Positions 42,223-52,657 of a DNA stretch of 64,000 nt are shown here, piece by piece; positions within the stretch are counted from its first letter, which is position 1; every line of letters begins with the position of its first letter. The notes below the pieces were generated by a model that saw only the letters and a program-made list of their open reading frames with translations, did not search any database and was not told where the DNA came from. The translations under genes and the position numbers were made by a program. Source of the DNA: Massilia sp. Root351 (GTDB lineage Bacteria > Pseudomonadota > Gammaproteobacteria > Burkholderiales > Burkholderiaceae_D); assembly GCF_001425045.1 (NCBI RefSeq), contig NZ_LMDJ01000001.1, positions 435,859 through 499,858 of the forward strand, given 5' to 3'.

Positions 42223-43428
42223 ATGAACGAAGCATTCATCTGTGACGCGGTACGCACCCCCTTCGGCCGCTACGGCGGAGCACTTTCCGGCGTGCGCGCC
42301 GACGACCTGGCGGCACTGCCCATCGCCGCGCTCAAGGAGCGCAACCCCGGCGTCAACTGGGCCGAGGTGGACGACGTCTACTACGGCTGCGCCAACGGGG
42401 CGGGCGAGGACAACCGCAACGTGGGCCGCATGGCGGTGCTGCTGGCCGGCTTGCCGGTCGACGTGCCGGCCAACACCATCAACCGCCTGTGCGGTTCCAG
42501 CCTGGACGCGGTGGGCATCGCCGCGCGCGCCATCAAGTCCGGCGAGGCGCACCTGGTCATCGCCGGCGGCGTGGAGAGCATGACGCGCGCGCCTTTCGTC
42601 ATGGGCAAGGCCGACAGCGCCTTCTCGCGCGCCGCCAAGATCGAGGACACCACCATCGGCTGGCGCTTCGTCAATCCGCTGATGAAGGCGCAGCACGGCA
42701 TCGACTCGATGCCGGAGACGGCGGAAAACGTGGCCAATGAATTCAACATCAGCCGCGCCGACCAGGACGCGTTCGCCGTGCGCAGCCAGCAGCGCTGGGC
42801 GGCAGCCCACGCGGCGGGCCACTTCAAGAGCGAGATCGTGCCGGTGACGATCCTTCAAAAGAAGGGCGAAGCGAAGGTTGTCGACACCGACGAGCACCCG
42901 CGCCCGGACACCACCATCGAGATGCTGGCCAAGCTGAAGGGCGTGGTCAAGCCGGACGGCAGCGTCACGGCGGGCAATGCGTCCGGCGTGAACGACGGCG
43001 CCTGCGCCATCCTGCTGGCTTCGGCTGCGGCGGTGGACAAGTACGGCCTGAAGCCGCGCGGCAAGGTGCTGGGCATGGCAACTGCGGGACTGGCGCCGCG
43101 CATCATGGGCTTCGGCCCCGCGCCCGCATCGAAGAAGGTGCTGGCGCAACTGGGCCTGACCATAGAACAGATGGACGTGATCGAACTGAACGAAGCGTTC
43201 GCCGCGCAGGGCCTGGCCGTGACGCGCGACCTGGGCCTGGCCGACGACGCCGCCCACGTCAACCCGAACGGCGGCGCCATCGCTATCGGCCACCCGCTGG
43301 GCGCCTCCGGCGCGCGCCTGGTAACGGCCGCGCTGAACCAGCTGGAACGCACGGGCGGCCGCTATGCCCTGTGCACCATGTGTATCGGAGTGGGGCAGGG
43401 CATTGCACTGGTAATTGAACGCGTTTGA
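42223..43428 (+). CDS. paaJ: 3-oxoadipyl-CoA / 3-oxo-5,6-dehydrosuberyl-CoA thiolase
   Basis: 401 residues. It cleaves the C8 and C6 beta-keto intermediates to release acetyl-CoA and finally succinyl-CoA. Thiolase motifs: NRLCGSSLDAVGIAARAI (active Cys), NEAFAAQGLAV, the GHPLGASGARL loop and the Cys in CTMCIGVGQGIAL. It starts 9 bases after paaK. Confidence 0.95.
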   Translation: MNEAFICDAVRTPFGRYGGALSGVRADDLAALPIAALKERNPGVNWAEVDDVYYGCANGAGEDNRNVGRMAVLLAGLPVDVPANTINRLCGSSLDAVGIAARAIKSGEAHLVIAGGVESMTRAPFVMGKADSAFSRAAKIEDTTIGWRFVNPLMKAQHGIDSMPETAENVANEFNISRADQDAFAVRSQQRWAAAHAAGHFKSEIVPVTILQKKGEAKVVDTDEHPRPDTTIEMLAKLKGVVKPDGSVTAGNASGVNDGACAILLASAAAVDKYGLKPRGKVLGMATAGLAPRIMGFGPAPASKKVLAQLGLTIEQMDVIELNEAFAAQGLAVTRDLGLADDAAHVNPNGGAIAIGHPLGASGARLVTAALNQLERTGGRYALCTMCIGVGQGIALVIERV

Positions 43429-43461
43429 ACACGATCCAAAACTAAAACTACGGAGACAACA

Positions 43462-44610
43462 ATGTTCACGAATATCCTGAAAAAGACCGCCATCGCCGCT
43501 TCCTTGATCCTCGCCGCCGGCAGCGCGCTGGCCCAGAACATCAAGATCGGCTCGGTGCTGTCGGTATCCGGCCCGGCCGCCTTCCTGGGCGATCCCGAGC
43601 TGAAAACGCTGCAGATGTATGTCGAGAAGATCAACGCCGAAGGCGGCGTATTGGGCCGCAAGCTGGAACTGGTGCACTACGACGACGGCAGCGACGCCGC
43701 CAAGGCCAACGGCTTTACCAAGCGCCTGATCGAGTCCGACAAGGTCGACGTGCTGATCGGCGGCACCACCACCGGCGCCACCATGGCCATGGCGCCGCTG
43801 GTGGACAAGGCGGGCCTGCCGTTCATCTCGCTGGCCGGCGCGGTGGTCATCATCGACCCGGTGAAGAAGTGGGTCTTCAAGACTCCGCACACCGACCGCA
43901 TGGCTGCCGAGAAGGTATTCGAGGACATGAAGAAGCGCGGCATCAGCAAGGTGGGCCTGCTGTCCGAAACCAGCGGCTTCGGCGCCTCCGGCCGCAAGGA
44001 ATCGCAGATTGTCGCCTCCAAATACGGCATCACGCTGGTGGCCGATGAAACCTACGGCCCGAAAGACACCGACGTCACGGCCCAGCTGACCCGCATCAAG
44101 AACACCGCAGGCGTGCAGGCGGTGTTCGTGTTCGGCCTGGGCCAGGGCCCGGCGGTGGTGACCAAGAACTACGGCCAGCTGGGCATGACCGCGCTGCCGA
44201 TGTACCAGTCGCACGGCGTGGCGTCGGACGAGTATCTGAAGCTGTCCGGCAAGGCCGCCGAAGGCGTGCGCCTGCCGACGCCTGCGCTGCTGATCGGCCA
44301 GATGCTGCCGGCCACCGACCCGCAGAAGGCCATCGTCACCGGCTACGACAAGGCTTACCGCGACCGCTACAAGGTGGAACCATCGACCTTCGGCGGCTAC
44401 GCGCTGGACGCGCTGAACCTGTCGGTGGACGCCATCAAGCGCGCCGGCGGCACCGACAAGGAAAAAGTCCGCACCGCGCTGGAACAGACCAAGGGCTTCG
44501 TGTCCACCACCGGCGTGTTCAACATGACGGCCAAGGATCACATGGGCCTGGACCTGTCGGCGTTCCGCATGGTCGAAGTGAAGAACGGCGACTGGCAGTT
44601 GCTGAAGTAA
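43462..44610 (+). CDS. LIV-type ABC transporter substrate-binding protein
   Basis: 382 residues with a signal peptide (TAIAASLILAAGSALAQN). Type I periplasmic-binding protein of the branched-chain amino acid family (KIGSVLSVSGPAAFLGDPEL, DDGSDAAKANGFTKRLIESD, VDVLIGGTTTGATMAMAPLV). Because the gene lies inside the paa cluster, the likely ligand is phenylacetate or another aromatic acid rather than leucine; that is inference. Confidence 0.9.
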   Translation: MFTNILKKTAIAASLILAAGSALAQNIKIGSVLSVSGPAAFLGDPELKTLQMYVEKINAEGGVLGRKLELVHYDDGSDAAKANGFTKRLIESDKVDVLIGGTTTGATMAMAPLVDKAGLPFISLAGAVVIIDPVKKWVFKTPHTDRMAAEKVFEDMKKRGISKVGLLSETSGFGASGRKESQIVASKYGITLVADETYGPKDTDVTAQLTRIKNTAGVQAVFVFGLGQGPAVVTKNYGQLGMTALPMYQSHGVASDEYLKLSGKAAEGVRLPTPALLIGQMLPATDPQKAIVTGYDKAYRDRYKVEPSTFGGYALDALNLSVDAIKRAGGTDKEKVRTALEQTKGFVSTTGVFNMTAKDHMGLDLSAFRMVEVKNGDWQLLK

Positions 44611-44623
44611 GCAGGGGACCGCT

Positions 44624-45499
44624 ATGCTCGCCCAATTCCTGCAATTCCTGTACTCGGGAATGACGGTCGGCTCCGCCTATGCACTGGCGGCGCTCGGCTT
44701 TACCATCATCTACAACACCAGCGGCGTGATCAATTTCGCCCAGGGCGAATTCATCATGCTGGGCGGGATGCTGGCCGCGATGATGGCGGGGGCGGGCGTG
44801 CCGCTGCCGCTGGCCATCATCGGCGCCGTCATCCTCACCGCCATTGTCGGCCTGGTGATGGAAAAAGCGGTGATCGAACCGGCGCAGAACGCGCAGGTGG
44901 TCACGCTGATCATCATCACCATCGGCGCCTCGCTGGTGGTGCGCGGGCTGGTGCAGATCTGGCTCGGCAAGGGCACGCACACGCTGCCAGCCTTCTCGGG
45001 CGACGCGCCGATCGAGTTCCTGGGCGCCAGCCTGCTGCCGCAAAGTCTGTGGGTGCTTGGGGTGACCCTGCTGATCGTGGCGGCGCTGGGCTGGTTCTTC
45101 GGCCGCACGCTGCTGGGCAAGGCCATGCTGGCCACCTCGCACAACAAGCTGGCCGCGCAGCTGGTGGGCATCAACACGCGCCGCGTGCTGCTGCTGTCGT
45201 TCGGCCTGGCCGCGCTGCTGGGCGCCGTCGGCGGGGCGCTGCTGGCGCCCATCACCTACACCTCCTATGACGCCGGCATCATGCTGGGCCTGAAGGGCTT
45301 CGTGGCGGCGGTGCTGGGCGGCTTGGGCGGCGGCGTGGGCGCCATCGCGGGCGGGCTGATACTGGGCATCGCCGAGGCCATGACGGCCGGCTACATTTCG
45401 TCGGCCTACAAGGACGCGGTGCCCTTCGTGCTGATCCTGCTGATCCTGTTCTTCATGCCGCGCGGACTGTTCGGCGCCAAAGTGTCGGAGCGCGTATGA
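44624..45499 (+). CDS. livH: LIV-type ABC transporter permease (LivH-like)
   Basis: 291 residues, about 8 membrane segments (LAALGFTIIYNTSGVINFAQ, then GEFIMLGGMLAAMMAGA). Membrane partner of the import system. Its last codons overlap the start of livM (ATGA). Confidence 0.92.
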   Translation: MLAQFLQFLYSGMTVGSAYALAALGFTIIYNTSGVINFAQGEFIMLGGMLAAMMAGAGVPLPLAIIGAVILTAIVGLVMEKAVIEPAQNAQVVTLIIITIGASLVVRGLVQIWLGKGTHTLPAFSGDAPIEFLGASLLPQSLWVLGVTLLIVAALGWFFGRTLLGKAMLATSHNKLAAQLVGINTRRVLLLSFGLAALLGAVGGALLAPITYTSYDAGIMLGLKGFVAAVLGGLGGGVGAIAGGLILGIAEAMTAGYISSAYKDAVPFVLILLILFFMPRGLFGAKVSERV

Positions 45500-46489
45500 A
45501 GACCTTCGCTTCCCGCCGGGTGGCACATCCTGGCCTGCTGATCCTGGCGCTGGTGCTGGCCGCGCTGCCGCTGCTGCTGCCGAACGCTTACTACTTCGAC
45601 GTGGCGATCCGCATCGCCCTGAACGCGGTAGTGGTCATCGGCCTGAACCTGCTGATGGGCTACACCGGCCAGATCAGCCTGGGCCACGCCGGCTTCTTCG
45701 GCCTGGGCGCGTACGCCTCAGCCGTGCTGACCACGCATTTCAACTGGCCACCGGCGGCCGCGCTGGCTGCCGGCGCCGCCGCCACCGGCCTGCTGGCTTT
45801 CGTGCTGGCGCGCCCGGTGCTCAAGCTGAAAGGCCACACGCTGGCCATGGCCACGCTGGGCCTGGGCATCATCATCTCGATCGCCATCAACAACGAGGGC
45901 CAGTGGACCGGCGGGCCGGACGGCATTTCGGTGCCTGGCTTCGCCGTGTTCGGCTTTGAAATCACCGGCGAAAAATCGTGGTACGCCGTGGCTGCCGCCT
46001 TGCTGCTGCTGGTGACCTGGTTCGCGCTGAACCTGATCGATTCGCCGGTGGGCCGCGCGCTGCAGGCCATCCACGGTTCCGAAGTCGCTTCGCGCGTGGT
46101 CGGCATCGACACGACACGCTTCAAGGTGCGGGTGTTCGTGCTGTCGGCCGTGGTGGCCAGCATCGCGGGCAGCATCAGCGCGCACTACATCGGCTTCATC
46201 ACGCCCAATATGGCGGGCTTCTTCCACTCCATCGAGCTGGTGACGATGGTGGTGGTGGGCGGCATGGCGTCGGTGTTCGGCTCCATCCTCGGCGCCGCGC
46301 TGCTGACCTTGCTGCCGCAGCTGCTGTCCGCCTTCGAAGGCTGGGAAGTGGTGGTGTTCGGCGCCATCCTGATGCTGACCATGATCTTCCTGCCGCGCGG
46401 CCTGGTGCCGTCGCTGGCGCGCCGCCGCAGCAAGCCGGCGCCGGCCGAAGGCGCTGCGCTGCAGCTGGTGAAGAAGCAGGGAGGCGGCC

Positions 46490-46497
<8 letters not shown>
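45496..46497 (+). CDS. livM: LIV-type ABC transporter permease (LivM-like)
   Basis: 333 residues, about 10 membrane segments. Typical LivM features: NLLMGYTGQISLGHAGFFGL, LALAMATLGLGIIISIAINN-like helix and GGMASVFGSILGAALLTLLP. It overlaps livG by 8 bases, so the four transporter proteins are made from one coupled message. Confidence 0.92.
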
Positions 46498-47241
<744 letters not shown>

Positions 47242-47245
<4 letters not shown>

Positions 47246-47991
47246 GGGATGCCATGACGAACAATACCGACGTGACGGTGAAGCCGCTGGTGCTCGAAAT
47301 CAAAGGGCTCACCAGCCACTATGGCCGTATCCAGGCGCTGCACGGCATCGACATCGAAGTGCGCCAGGGACAGCTGGTGGCGCTGGTGGGCGCCAACGGC
47401 GCGGGCAAGACCACGCTGCTGCGCGCCATCTCCGGCGTGCAGCCTATCAGCGGCGGCAGCATCCACTTCAGCGGCCAGGACGTGAGCCGCGCCAGCGCGG
47501 ACAAGCGCGTGCGCGCCGGCATCTGCCAGGTGCCGGAAGGGCGCCAGGTGTTCGGCCCCATGTCGGTGCAGGACAACCTGCTGCTGGGCGCCTACACCCG
47601 GCCCAAGGGCGAGGTGGAGGCGGAGATGGAGCGCATGTACCAGCTGTTCCCGATCTTGAAAGAAAAGCGCCTTCTCCTGGCGGGCACGCTGTCAGGCGGC
47701 CAGCAGCAGATGCTGGCCATGGCGCGCGCGCTGATGGGAAAGCCGTCGGTGCTGCTGCTCGATGAACCCAGCATGGGACTGGCGCCGCTGCTGATCGCCG
47801 AGATCTTCCGCATCGTCGCCAGCCTGCGCGACCAGGGCATCACCATTTTCCTGGTGGAGCAAAATGCGCACGCGGCGCTGTCGATCGCGGACGTGGGCTA
47901 TGTGATCGAGACCGGCGCCATCACGCTGTCCGGACCCGGACCCGAACTGCTGAAAAACGAGCAGGTGCAAAGCGCCTACCTGGGCATGTAA
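47242..47991 (+). CDS. livF: LIV-type ABC transporter ATPase (LivF-like)
   Basis: 249 residues from the ATG overlapping the livG stop (ATGA); a second ATG four codons in is possible. Walker A GANGAGKTTLL, signature LSGGQQQMLAMARAL, Walker B LLLDEPSMGLAP. This completes the importer. Confidence 0.94.
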
Positions 47992-48000
47992 GGAGCAGTC

Positions 48001-48621
48001 ATGGTCAAAGTATATGAAATGAACGGCATCACGCCGGTGGTCCATCCCACCGCCTACGTCCACCCGAGCGCGGTGCTGATCGGCGACGTGATCGTCGGCC
48101 CGCGCTGCTACGTCGGCCCGCATGCGTCGATGCGCGGCGACTTCGGCCGCCTGATCCTGGAAGAAGGATCGAATCTGCAGGACGGCTGCATCATGCACGG
48201 CTTCCCCGGCGAAGACACGGTGGTGGAGGTGGACGGCCACGTCGGCCACGGCGCCGTGCTGCACGGCTGCCGCATCGGCCGCAACGCGCTGGTGGGCATG
48301 AACTCGGTCATCATGGACAACGCCGTCATCGGCGCCGACAGCATCGTTGCGGCGATGAGCTTCGTGAAGGCCAATATGGTGGTGCCGCCGCGCAGCCTGG
48401 TGGTCGGCACGCCGGCCCGCGTGGTGCGCGAAGTGACCGACAACGAAATTAGCTGGAAGTCCTCCGGCACCGCCCAATACCAGGAGCTGAGCGTGCGCTC
48501 GCTCGCCACCATGCGCGAGACCGTGGCGCTCACCGAGGTGGAGCCGGACCGCCAGCGCATGCAGTGGGAATCGTCGCTGCCGCTGCACCTGCACAAGAAC
48601 GCTACTGAACAATCTGAATAA
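48001..48621 (+). CDS. paaY: PaaY, hexapeptide-repeat thioesterase
   Basis: 206 residues of left-handed beta helix (repeats such as [20 protein letters not shown]). Gamma-carbonic-anhydrase fold with zinc histidines in [20 protein letters not shown]. In Pseudomonas PaaY hydrolyses the toxic 2-hydroxycyclohepta-trienecarboxyl-CoA shunt product and protects the pathway. AGGAG, 9 bases after livF. Confidence 0.92.
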   Translation: MVKVYEMNGITPVVHPTAYVHPSAVLIGDVIVGPRCYVGPHASMRGDFGRLILEEGSNLQDGCIMHGFPGEDTVVEVDGHVGHGAVLHGCRIGRNALVGMNSVIMDNAVIGADSIVAAMSFVKANMVVPPRSLVVGTPARVVREVTDNEISWKSSGTAQYQELSVRSLATMRETVALTEVEPDRQRMQWESSLPLHLHKNATEQSE

Positions 48622-48636
48622 ACTGGAGAACCCGCA

Positions 48637-50682
48637 ATGGCACCAACTCTGCAAAGCCTGATCGCCGGCCGCTGGCACGGCAAGGAAGCGGCCACCCCGC
48701 TGCACAGCGCATTGAACAACAGCCTGATCTACCATACCCACGCCGAAGCCATCGATTTCAGCGAAGCCGTCACCTACGCCCGCAAGACCGGCGTGCCCGC
48801 CCTGATGAAGCTGGACTTCCAGCAGCGCGCCGCGCGCCTGAAGGCGCTGGCCATGTATCTGATGGAACGCAAGGAAGAGCTGTACAAGATCTCGCACCTG
48901 ACCGGCGCCACCCGCGCCGACAGCTGGGTGGACGTGGAAGGCGGCATCGGCACCCTGTTCGCCTACGCCAGCATGGGCAGCCGCGAGCTGCCGTCGTCCA
49001 ACGTGCTGCACGAAGGCCCGGCCATGGCGCTGGGCAAGCGCGGCGGCTTCGCCGGCACCCACATCCTGGTGCCGCGCGGCGGCCTGGCGGTGCACATCAA
49101 CGCTTTCAATTTCCCGATCTGGGGCCTGCTGGAGAAATTCGCGCCGAGCTTCCTGGCCGCCATGCCCTGCATCGGCAAGCCCGCTACCGCCACCAGCTAC
49201 CTGACCGAAGCCGTGGTACGCATGGCGCATGAATCCGGCCTGCTGCCGGAAGGCGCGCTGCAGCTGGTGATCGGCAGCACCGGCGACCTGCTGGACCGCC
49301 TGGGCGGCGCCGACGTGGTGACCTTCACCGGCTCGGCCGACACCGCAGCCAGGCTGCGCACCAACCGCAACCTGATCGCCAACTCGGTGCCCTTCACCGC
49401 CGAAGCGGACTCGCTGAACTGCGCCATCCTGGCGCCGGACGTGACACCGGACGATCCCGAATTCGACCTGTTCGTCAAGGAAGTGGCGCGCGAGATGACC
49501 GGCAAGGCCGGCCAGAAGTGCACCGCCATCCGCCGCATCATCGTGCCGAAGGACCGCGTGGACGCGGTGGCCGAACGCCTGCGCGAGCGCCTGGCGAAAG
49601 TCACCATCGGTGACCCTTCTGTGGAAGGCGTGCGCATGGGCGCGCTGGCCTCGAAGGACCAGCAGCGCGACGTCGGCGAACGCCTGGCCCTGCTGGCGCA
49701 AGGCAATGAGATCGTGTTCGGCGAGAAGGACGGCTACAAGCTGGTCGGCGAAGGCGTGGCGGAAGGCGCGTTCTTCTCGCCCACGCTGGTCCTGTGCCGC
49801 AACGCCGGCAGCAACGACGCAGTGCACGACGTGGAAGCCTTCGGGCCGGTCAGCACCATGATGACCTATGAAGGCATCGACGAGGCGCTGGAACTGGCCG
49901 CGCGCGGCAAGGGCAGCCTGGTGAGCACGCTGGTGACCAAAGATCCGAAGACGGCGGCCTACGCGGTGCCTATCGCAGCCGCTTCGCACGGCCGGGTGCA
50001 CATCCTGGAGCGCGAATCGTCGGTGGACTCCACCGGCCACGGCTCGCCGCTGCCGCAGCTGAAGCACGGCGGCCCTGGCCGCGCGGGCGGCGGCGAAGAA
50101 CTGGGCGGCATCCGCGCGGTGCGCCACTTCCTGCAGCGCGCTGCCGTGCAAGGCTCGCCAACCATGCTGGCCGCGGTGACGGGCGAATACGTGCGCGGCG
50201 CGGCCGTGAACGAAAGCGAAGTGCATCCATTCCGCCGCCACTTCGAAGACCTGAAGATCGGCGACTCGCTGCTGACGCACCGCCGCACCGTGAGCGAAGC
50301 GGACATCGTCAACTTCGGCGGTGTGTCGGGCGACTACTTCTATATGCACTTCGACGACATCGCCGCCAAGGACACGCAGTTCGGCAAGCGCATCGCGCAC
50401 GGCTATTTCGTGCTGTCGGCGGCCGCGGGACTGTTCGTGTCGCCCGCGCCGGGCCCGGTGCTGGCCAACTACGGCCTGGACAACCTGCGCTTCATCACCC
50501 CGGTGGCGATCGGCGACACCATCCGCGCGCGCCTGACATGCAAGCGCAAAGTGGACCGCAACCGCACCGACGACAAAGGCCTCGGCCAGGGCGTGGTGGC
50601 GTGGGACGTGCAGGTCACCAACCAGAACGACGAGCTGGTGGCCAGCTACGACATCCTGACGCTGGTGTCCAAGCACGCGTAA
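48637..50682 (+). CDS. paaZ: oxepin-CoA hydrolase / semialdehyde dehydrogenase
   Basis: 681 residues, two fused enzymes. The aldehyde dehydrogenase half has the active E256 (FTAEADSLN) and C295 (GQKCTAIRR), at the same numbers as in the studied enterobacterial enzyme. The C-terminal MaoC-like hydratase half opens the oxepin ring (GDYFYMHFDDIAAKDTQFGK, RIAHGYFVLSAAAGLF, with Asp and His). It ends the cluster. Confidence 0.95.
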   Translation: MAPTLQSLIAGRWHGKEAATPLHSALNNSLIYHTHAEAIDFSEAVTYARKTGVPALMKLDFQQRAARLKALAMYLMERKEELYKISHLTGATRADSWVDVEGGIGTLFAYASMGSRELPSSNVLHEGPAMALGKRGGFAGTHILVPRGGLAVHINAFNFPIWGLLEKFAPSFLAAMPCIGKPATATSYLTEAVVRMAHESGLLPEGALQLVIGSTGDLLDRLGGADVVTFTGSADTAARLRTNRNLIANSVPFTAEADSLNCAILAPDVTPDDPEFDLFVKEVAREMTGKAGQKCTAIRRIIVPKDRVDAVAERLRERLAKVTIGDPSVEGVRMGALASKDQQRDVGERLALLAQGNEIVFGEKDGYKLVGEGVAEGAFFSPTLVLCRNAGSNDAVHDVEAFGPVSTMMTYEGIDEALELAARGKGSLVSTLVTKDPKTAAYAVPIAAASHGRVHILERESSVDSTGHGSPLPQLKHGGPGRAGGGEELGGIRAVRHFLQRAAVQGSPTMLAAVTGEYVRGAAVNESEVHPFRRHFEDLKIGDSLLTHRRTVSEADIVNFGGVSGDYFYMHFDDIAAKDTQFGKRIAHGYFVLSAAAGLFVSPAPGPVLANYGLDNLRFITPVAIGDTIRARLTCKRKVDRNRTDDKGLGQGVVAWDVQVTNQNDELVASYDILTLVSKHA

Positions 50683-50691
50683 AAAAAGCCG

Positions 50692-50818
50692 CTAAGCCGG
50701 CGCGGGATCGAGTGCGGCTTGCAGCCGTGCCATCGCGTCGGCGATGACTTCTGGTGGCAAAGCTTCCACAGCCCACCGAGTTTCCTTGCCGCCGTATGGT
50801 CGCTTCGCTTTCCATCAT
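50692..50818 (-). pseudogene. short gene with good promoter but split reading frame
   Basis: Downstream of a clear minus-strand promoter, GGAGG (50824-50820) precedes ATGATGG at 50818-50812. The ATG frame reads MMESEATIRRQGNS and then becomes unconvincing, overlapping the end of paaZ. The neighbouring frame, shifted by one base, opens just after a TGA at 50817-50815 and codes 40 residues (WKAKRPYGGKETRW, then AVEALPPEVIADAMARLQAA, to TAG at 50692). A single-base insertion after the ATG explains both. The product would be an unknown, roughly 41-residue protein. Confidence 0.35.
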
Positions 50819-50846
50819 GCCTCCGGCTGGTAAAACGCTGTCTTAC

Positions 50847-50875
50847 ATCTTAGGCGGCATGCCTGAAAGCGTCAA
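50847..50875 (-). promoter_or_regulatory. strong candidate promoter, minus strand
   Basis: Read on the minus strand: TTGACG (50875-50870), a 17-base spacer, TAAGAT (50852-50847). The spacer contains the palindrome GGCATGCC. It directs transcription into the small split frame at 50692-50818 and toward the end of paaZ. Confidence 0.6.
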
Positions 50876-50889
50876 ATGAGCCCCTTCGT

Positions 50890-52131
50890 TTATTGCGCCT
50901 GCGCAAGACCGAACGGGTCATCGATGCTGTGGGCCGGTTCGGTGAACCATTTGGGGCCGGATTCGGTCAGGTAGAAGTGGTCTTCGTGGCGCACGCCGAA
51001 CTCGCCGGGGATGCAGATCATCGGCTCGTTCGAGAAGCACATGCCGGGCGCCAGCGGGGTGGTGTCGCCGCCCACCAGGTAGGGCCATTCGTGGATGTCC
51101 AGGCCGATGCCGTGGCCGGTGCGGTGGGGCAGGCCGGGCAGCTTGTAGCCGGGGCCGTAGCCGTCCGCTTCCAGCGAACGGCGTGCGGCCTGGTCCACCT
51201 GCTCGCACGGCACGCCCAGCTGGGCCGCTTCGAAGGCGGCTGCCTGGGCTTTTTTCTCGCTGTTCCACACGCTGCGCTGGCGCGCGCTCGGCTCGCCGTA
51301 TACATAGGTGCGCGTGATGTCCGAGATGTAGTTATGCAGCTTGCAGCCGGTGTCGATCAGCACCGTGTCGCCTTGCTTCAGCGTCTGCACATAGCTCACG
51401 CCGTGCGGGTAGGCGGTGGCTTCGCCGAACAGTACGATGACGAAGTAGGAGCCCGGCGCGCCCACCTTGCGGTGCGCGGCGGCGATGAACTGCTCTACCT
51501 CGGTGGTGGTGATCCCTTCACGCAGCATGCTGGCGGTGGCCACGTGCACGGCCAGGGTCATGTCCTTGGCGCGCTGCATCAGCGCGATTTCGGCGGCGGA
51601 CTTGCGGGTGCGGCAGTGCGCCGTCACGCTGCGCGCGTTTTCCAGCGCGTAGCCTGCGGCCAGCGGGCGGATGCCGTCGTAGATGAAGAAGGCGGCGCTT
51701 TCGCAGATGCCCACGCGCGGCGCTTGCGCTGTATTGGCGGCAATGCCCATGCGGCCCAGCGTGTCCACGAACAGCTGATAGGGGCTTTCGTGCTCGTGCC
51801 AGCCATTCACTTTGCCTTCCACCAGCATGAAGTCCAGCAGCGTGCTTTCCTCGAAGGCGGGGGCGATATATTCCAGCGCGCCTTGCGCGGGCAGGATGGC
51901 GCCCACCATGCGCTCGCTGGCGTGCCAGCGGGTGCCGGTGAAGTAGAGCAGGTTGGAGCCGGCGTTGATGTAGATCGCGGCGATGCCTTGCTCGCGCATA
52001 TAAGCCTGGGCTTTGGCGATGCGCTGCAGATGTTCTTCCTTGCCGATAGGGATAGCGCCCGCCGTCATGTCGGACAGGGTCGCCAGTGCTTGTTCAGCGG
52101 TTTTGCCGCCTACGCCTATGCTCATAGTCAT
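50890..52131 (-). CDS. M24 family metallopeptidase (Xaa-Pro aminopeptidase-like)
   Basis: 413 residues. Creatinase/aminopeptidase P fold: N-terminal domain, then the pita-bread domain with metal ligands in VLIDTGCKLHNYISDITRTY (two Asp), RTGHGIGLDIHE (His), CFSNEPMIC (Glu) and GVRHEDHFYL (Glu). There is no signal peptide. The GGAGGAAAGTAGC ribosome site lies inside the preceding pseudopilin gene, whose stop codon is one base away, so this gene is the last one of the secretion operon. Confidence 0.9.
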   Translation of the reverse strand: MTMSIGVGGKTAEQALATLSDMTAGAIPIGKEEHLQRIAKAQAYMREQGIAAIYINAGSNLLYFTGTRWHASERMVGAILPAQGALEYIAPAFEESTLLDFMLVEGKVNGWHEHESPYQLFVDTLGRMGIAANTAQAPRVGICESAAFFIYDGIRPLAAGYALENARSVTAHCRTRKSAAEIALMQRAKDMTLAVHVATASMLREGITTTEVEQFIAAAHRKVGAPGSYFVIVLFGEATAYPHGVSYVQTLKQGDTVLIDTGCKLHNYISDITRTYVYGEPSARQRSVWNSEKKAQAAAFEAAQLGVPCEQVDQAARRSLEADGYGPGYKLPGLPHRTGHGIGLDIHEWPYLVGGDTTPLAPGMCFSNEPMICIPGEFGVRHEDHFYLTESGPKWFTEPAHSIDDPFGLAQAQ

Positions 52132-52132
52132 G

Positions 52133-52657
52133 CTACTTTCCTCCAGAAGTGATGGCCGGGATGATATCAGTTTTGGGGGCTGGAGCCCCCGTGAACAGGT
52201 CGGCGGGATAGGTGAACAGCCAGTCGGCGTAGCGCGGCTTGCGGTTCAGGCTTTTGTCCTCGTCGCGGAAGCCCCCCTGCTTGATGGGCGCCTGCACGGA
52301 CAGCGAATACACGCCCACGATGCGGCCCTGCTGGCGCAGCAGGCCCCATTCGGCCTTGCCGGTGATGGGATCCTTGTACAGGCGGCGCAAGTGGCGCTTG
52401 GCGCCGGGGTAGCGTGGGTCTTTCAGCAGTTCGTCCAGCGTGAGGGGGTATTGCGCCGCGCCGCCCGCACCTTGCGCGTTGTGATAGCGGCCCAGGGCCT
52501 GGCGGAACTCGTGGCCGATGAACAGCAGTTGCGCTTCCTTGTCGCGGCGCGCCGCCGTGGCGTAGGTTTCGGAGGCAATGGCCAGGCCCACGCCCGCGAA
52601 GGCCACCAGCATCAGGGTCCAGATATAGGCGAAGCCGCCTTGCCGAAGCAGCTTCAT
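52133..52657 (-). CDS. minor pseudopilin lacking the usual Glu5
   Basis: 174 residues. Prepilin-type N-terminus QGG|FAYIWTLMLVAFAGVG: cleavage after Gly fits, but the conserved Glu at mature position 5 is Trp. Loss of Glu5 is a mark of the tip pseudopilin GspK in type II systems. The body contains YPLTLDELLKDPRYPGAKRH and LYKDPITGKAEWGLLRQQGR, more GspG-like. Its ATG lies 4 bases inside the previous gene. Confidence 0.8.
   Translation of the reverse strand: MKLLRQGGFAYIWTLMLVAFAGVGLAIASETYATAARRDKEAQLLFIGHEFRQALGRYHNAQGAGGAAQYPLTLDELLKDPRYPGAKRHLRRLYKDPITGKAEWGLLRQQGRIVGVYSLSVQAPIKQGGFRDEDKSLNRKPRYADWLFTYPADLFTGAPAPKTDIIPAITSGGK

Noticed and set aside
40861..44541. Long minus-strand frame across paaK, paaJ and the binding-protein gene
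   Set aside because: Antisense to three certain genes, low-complexity translation, no ribosome site.
47692..50676. Long minus-strand frame across livF, paaY and paaZ
   Set aside because: Antisense shadow; translation is His/Gln/Val-rich without motifs.
50615..50818. AbrB/MazE-type antitoxin suggested by ATIRRQGNSVG
   Set aside because: Only about ten residues resemble that family, the rest of the frame does not, and no toxin gene follows.
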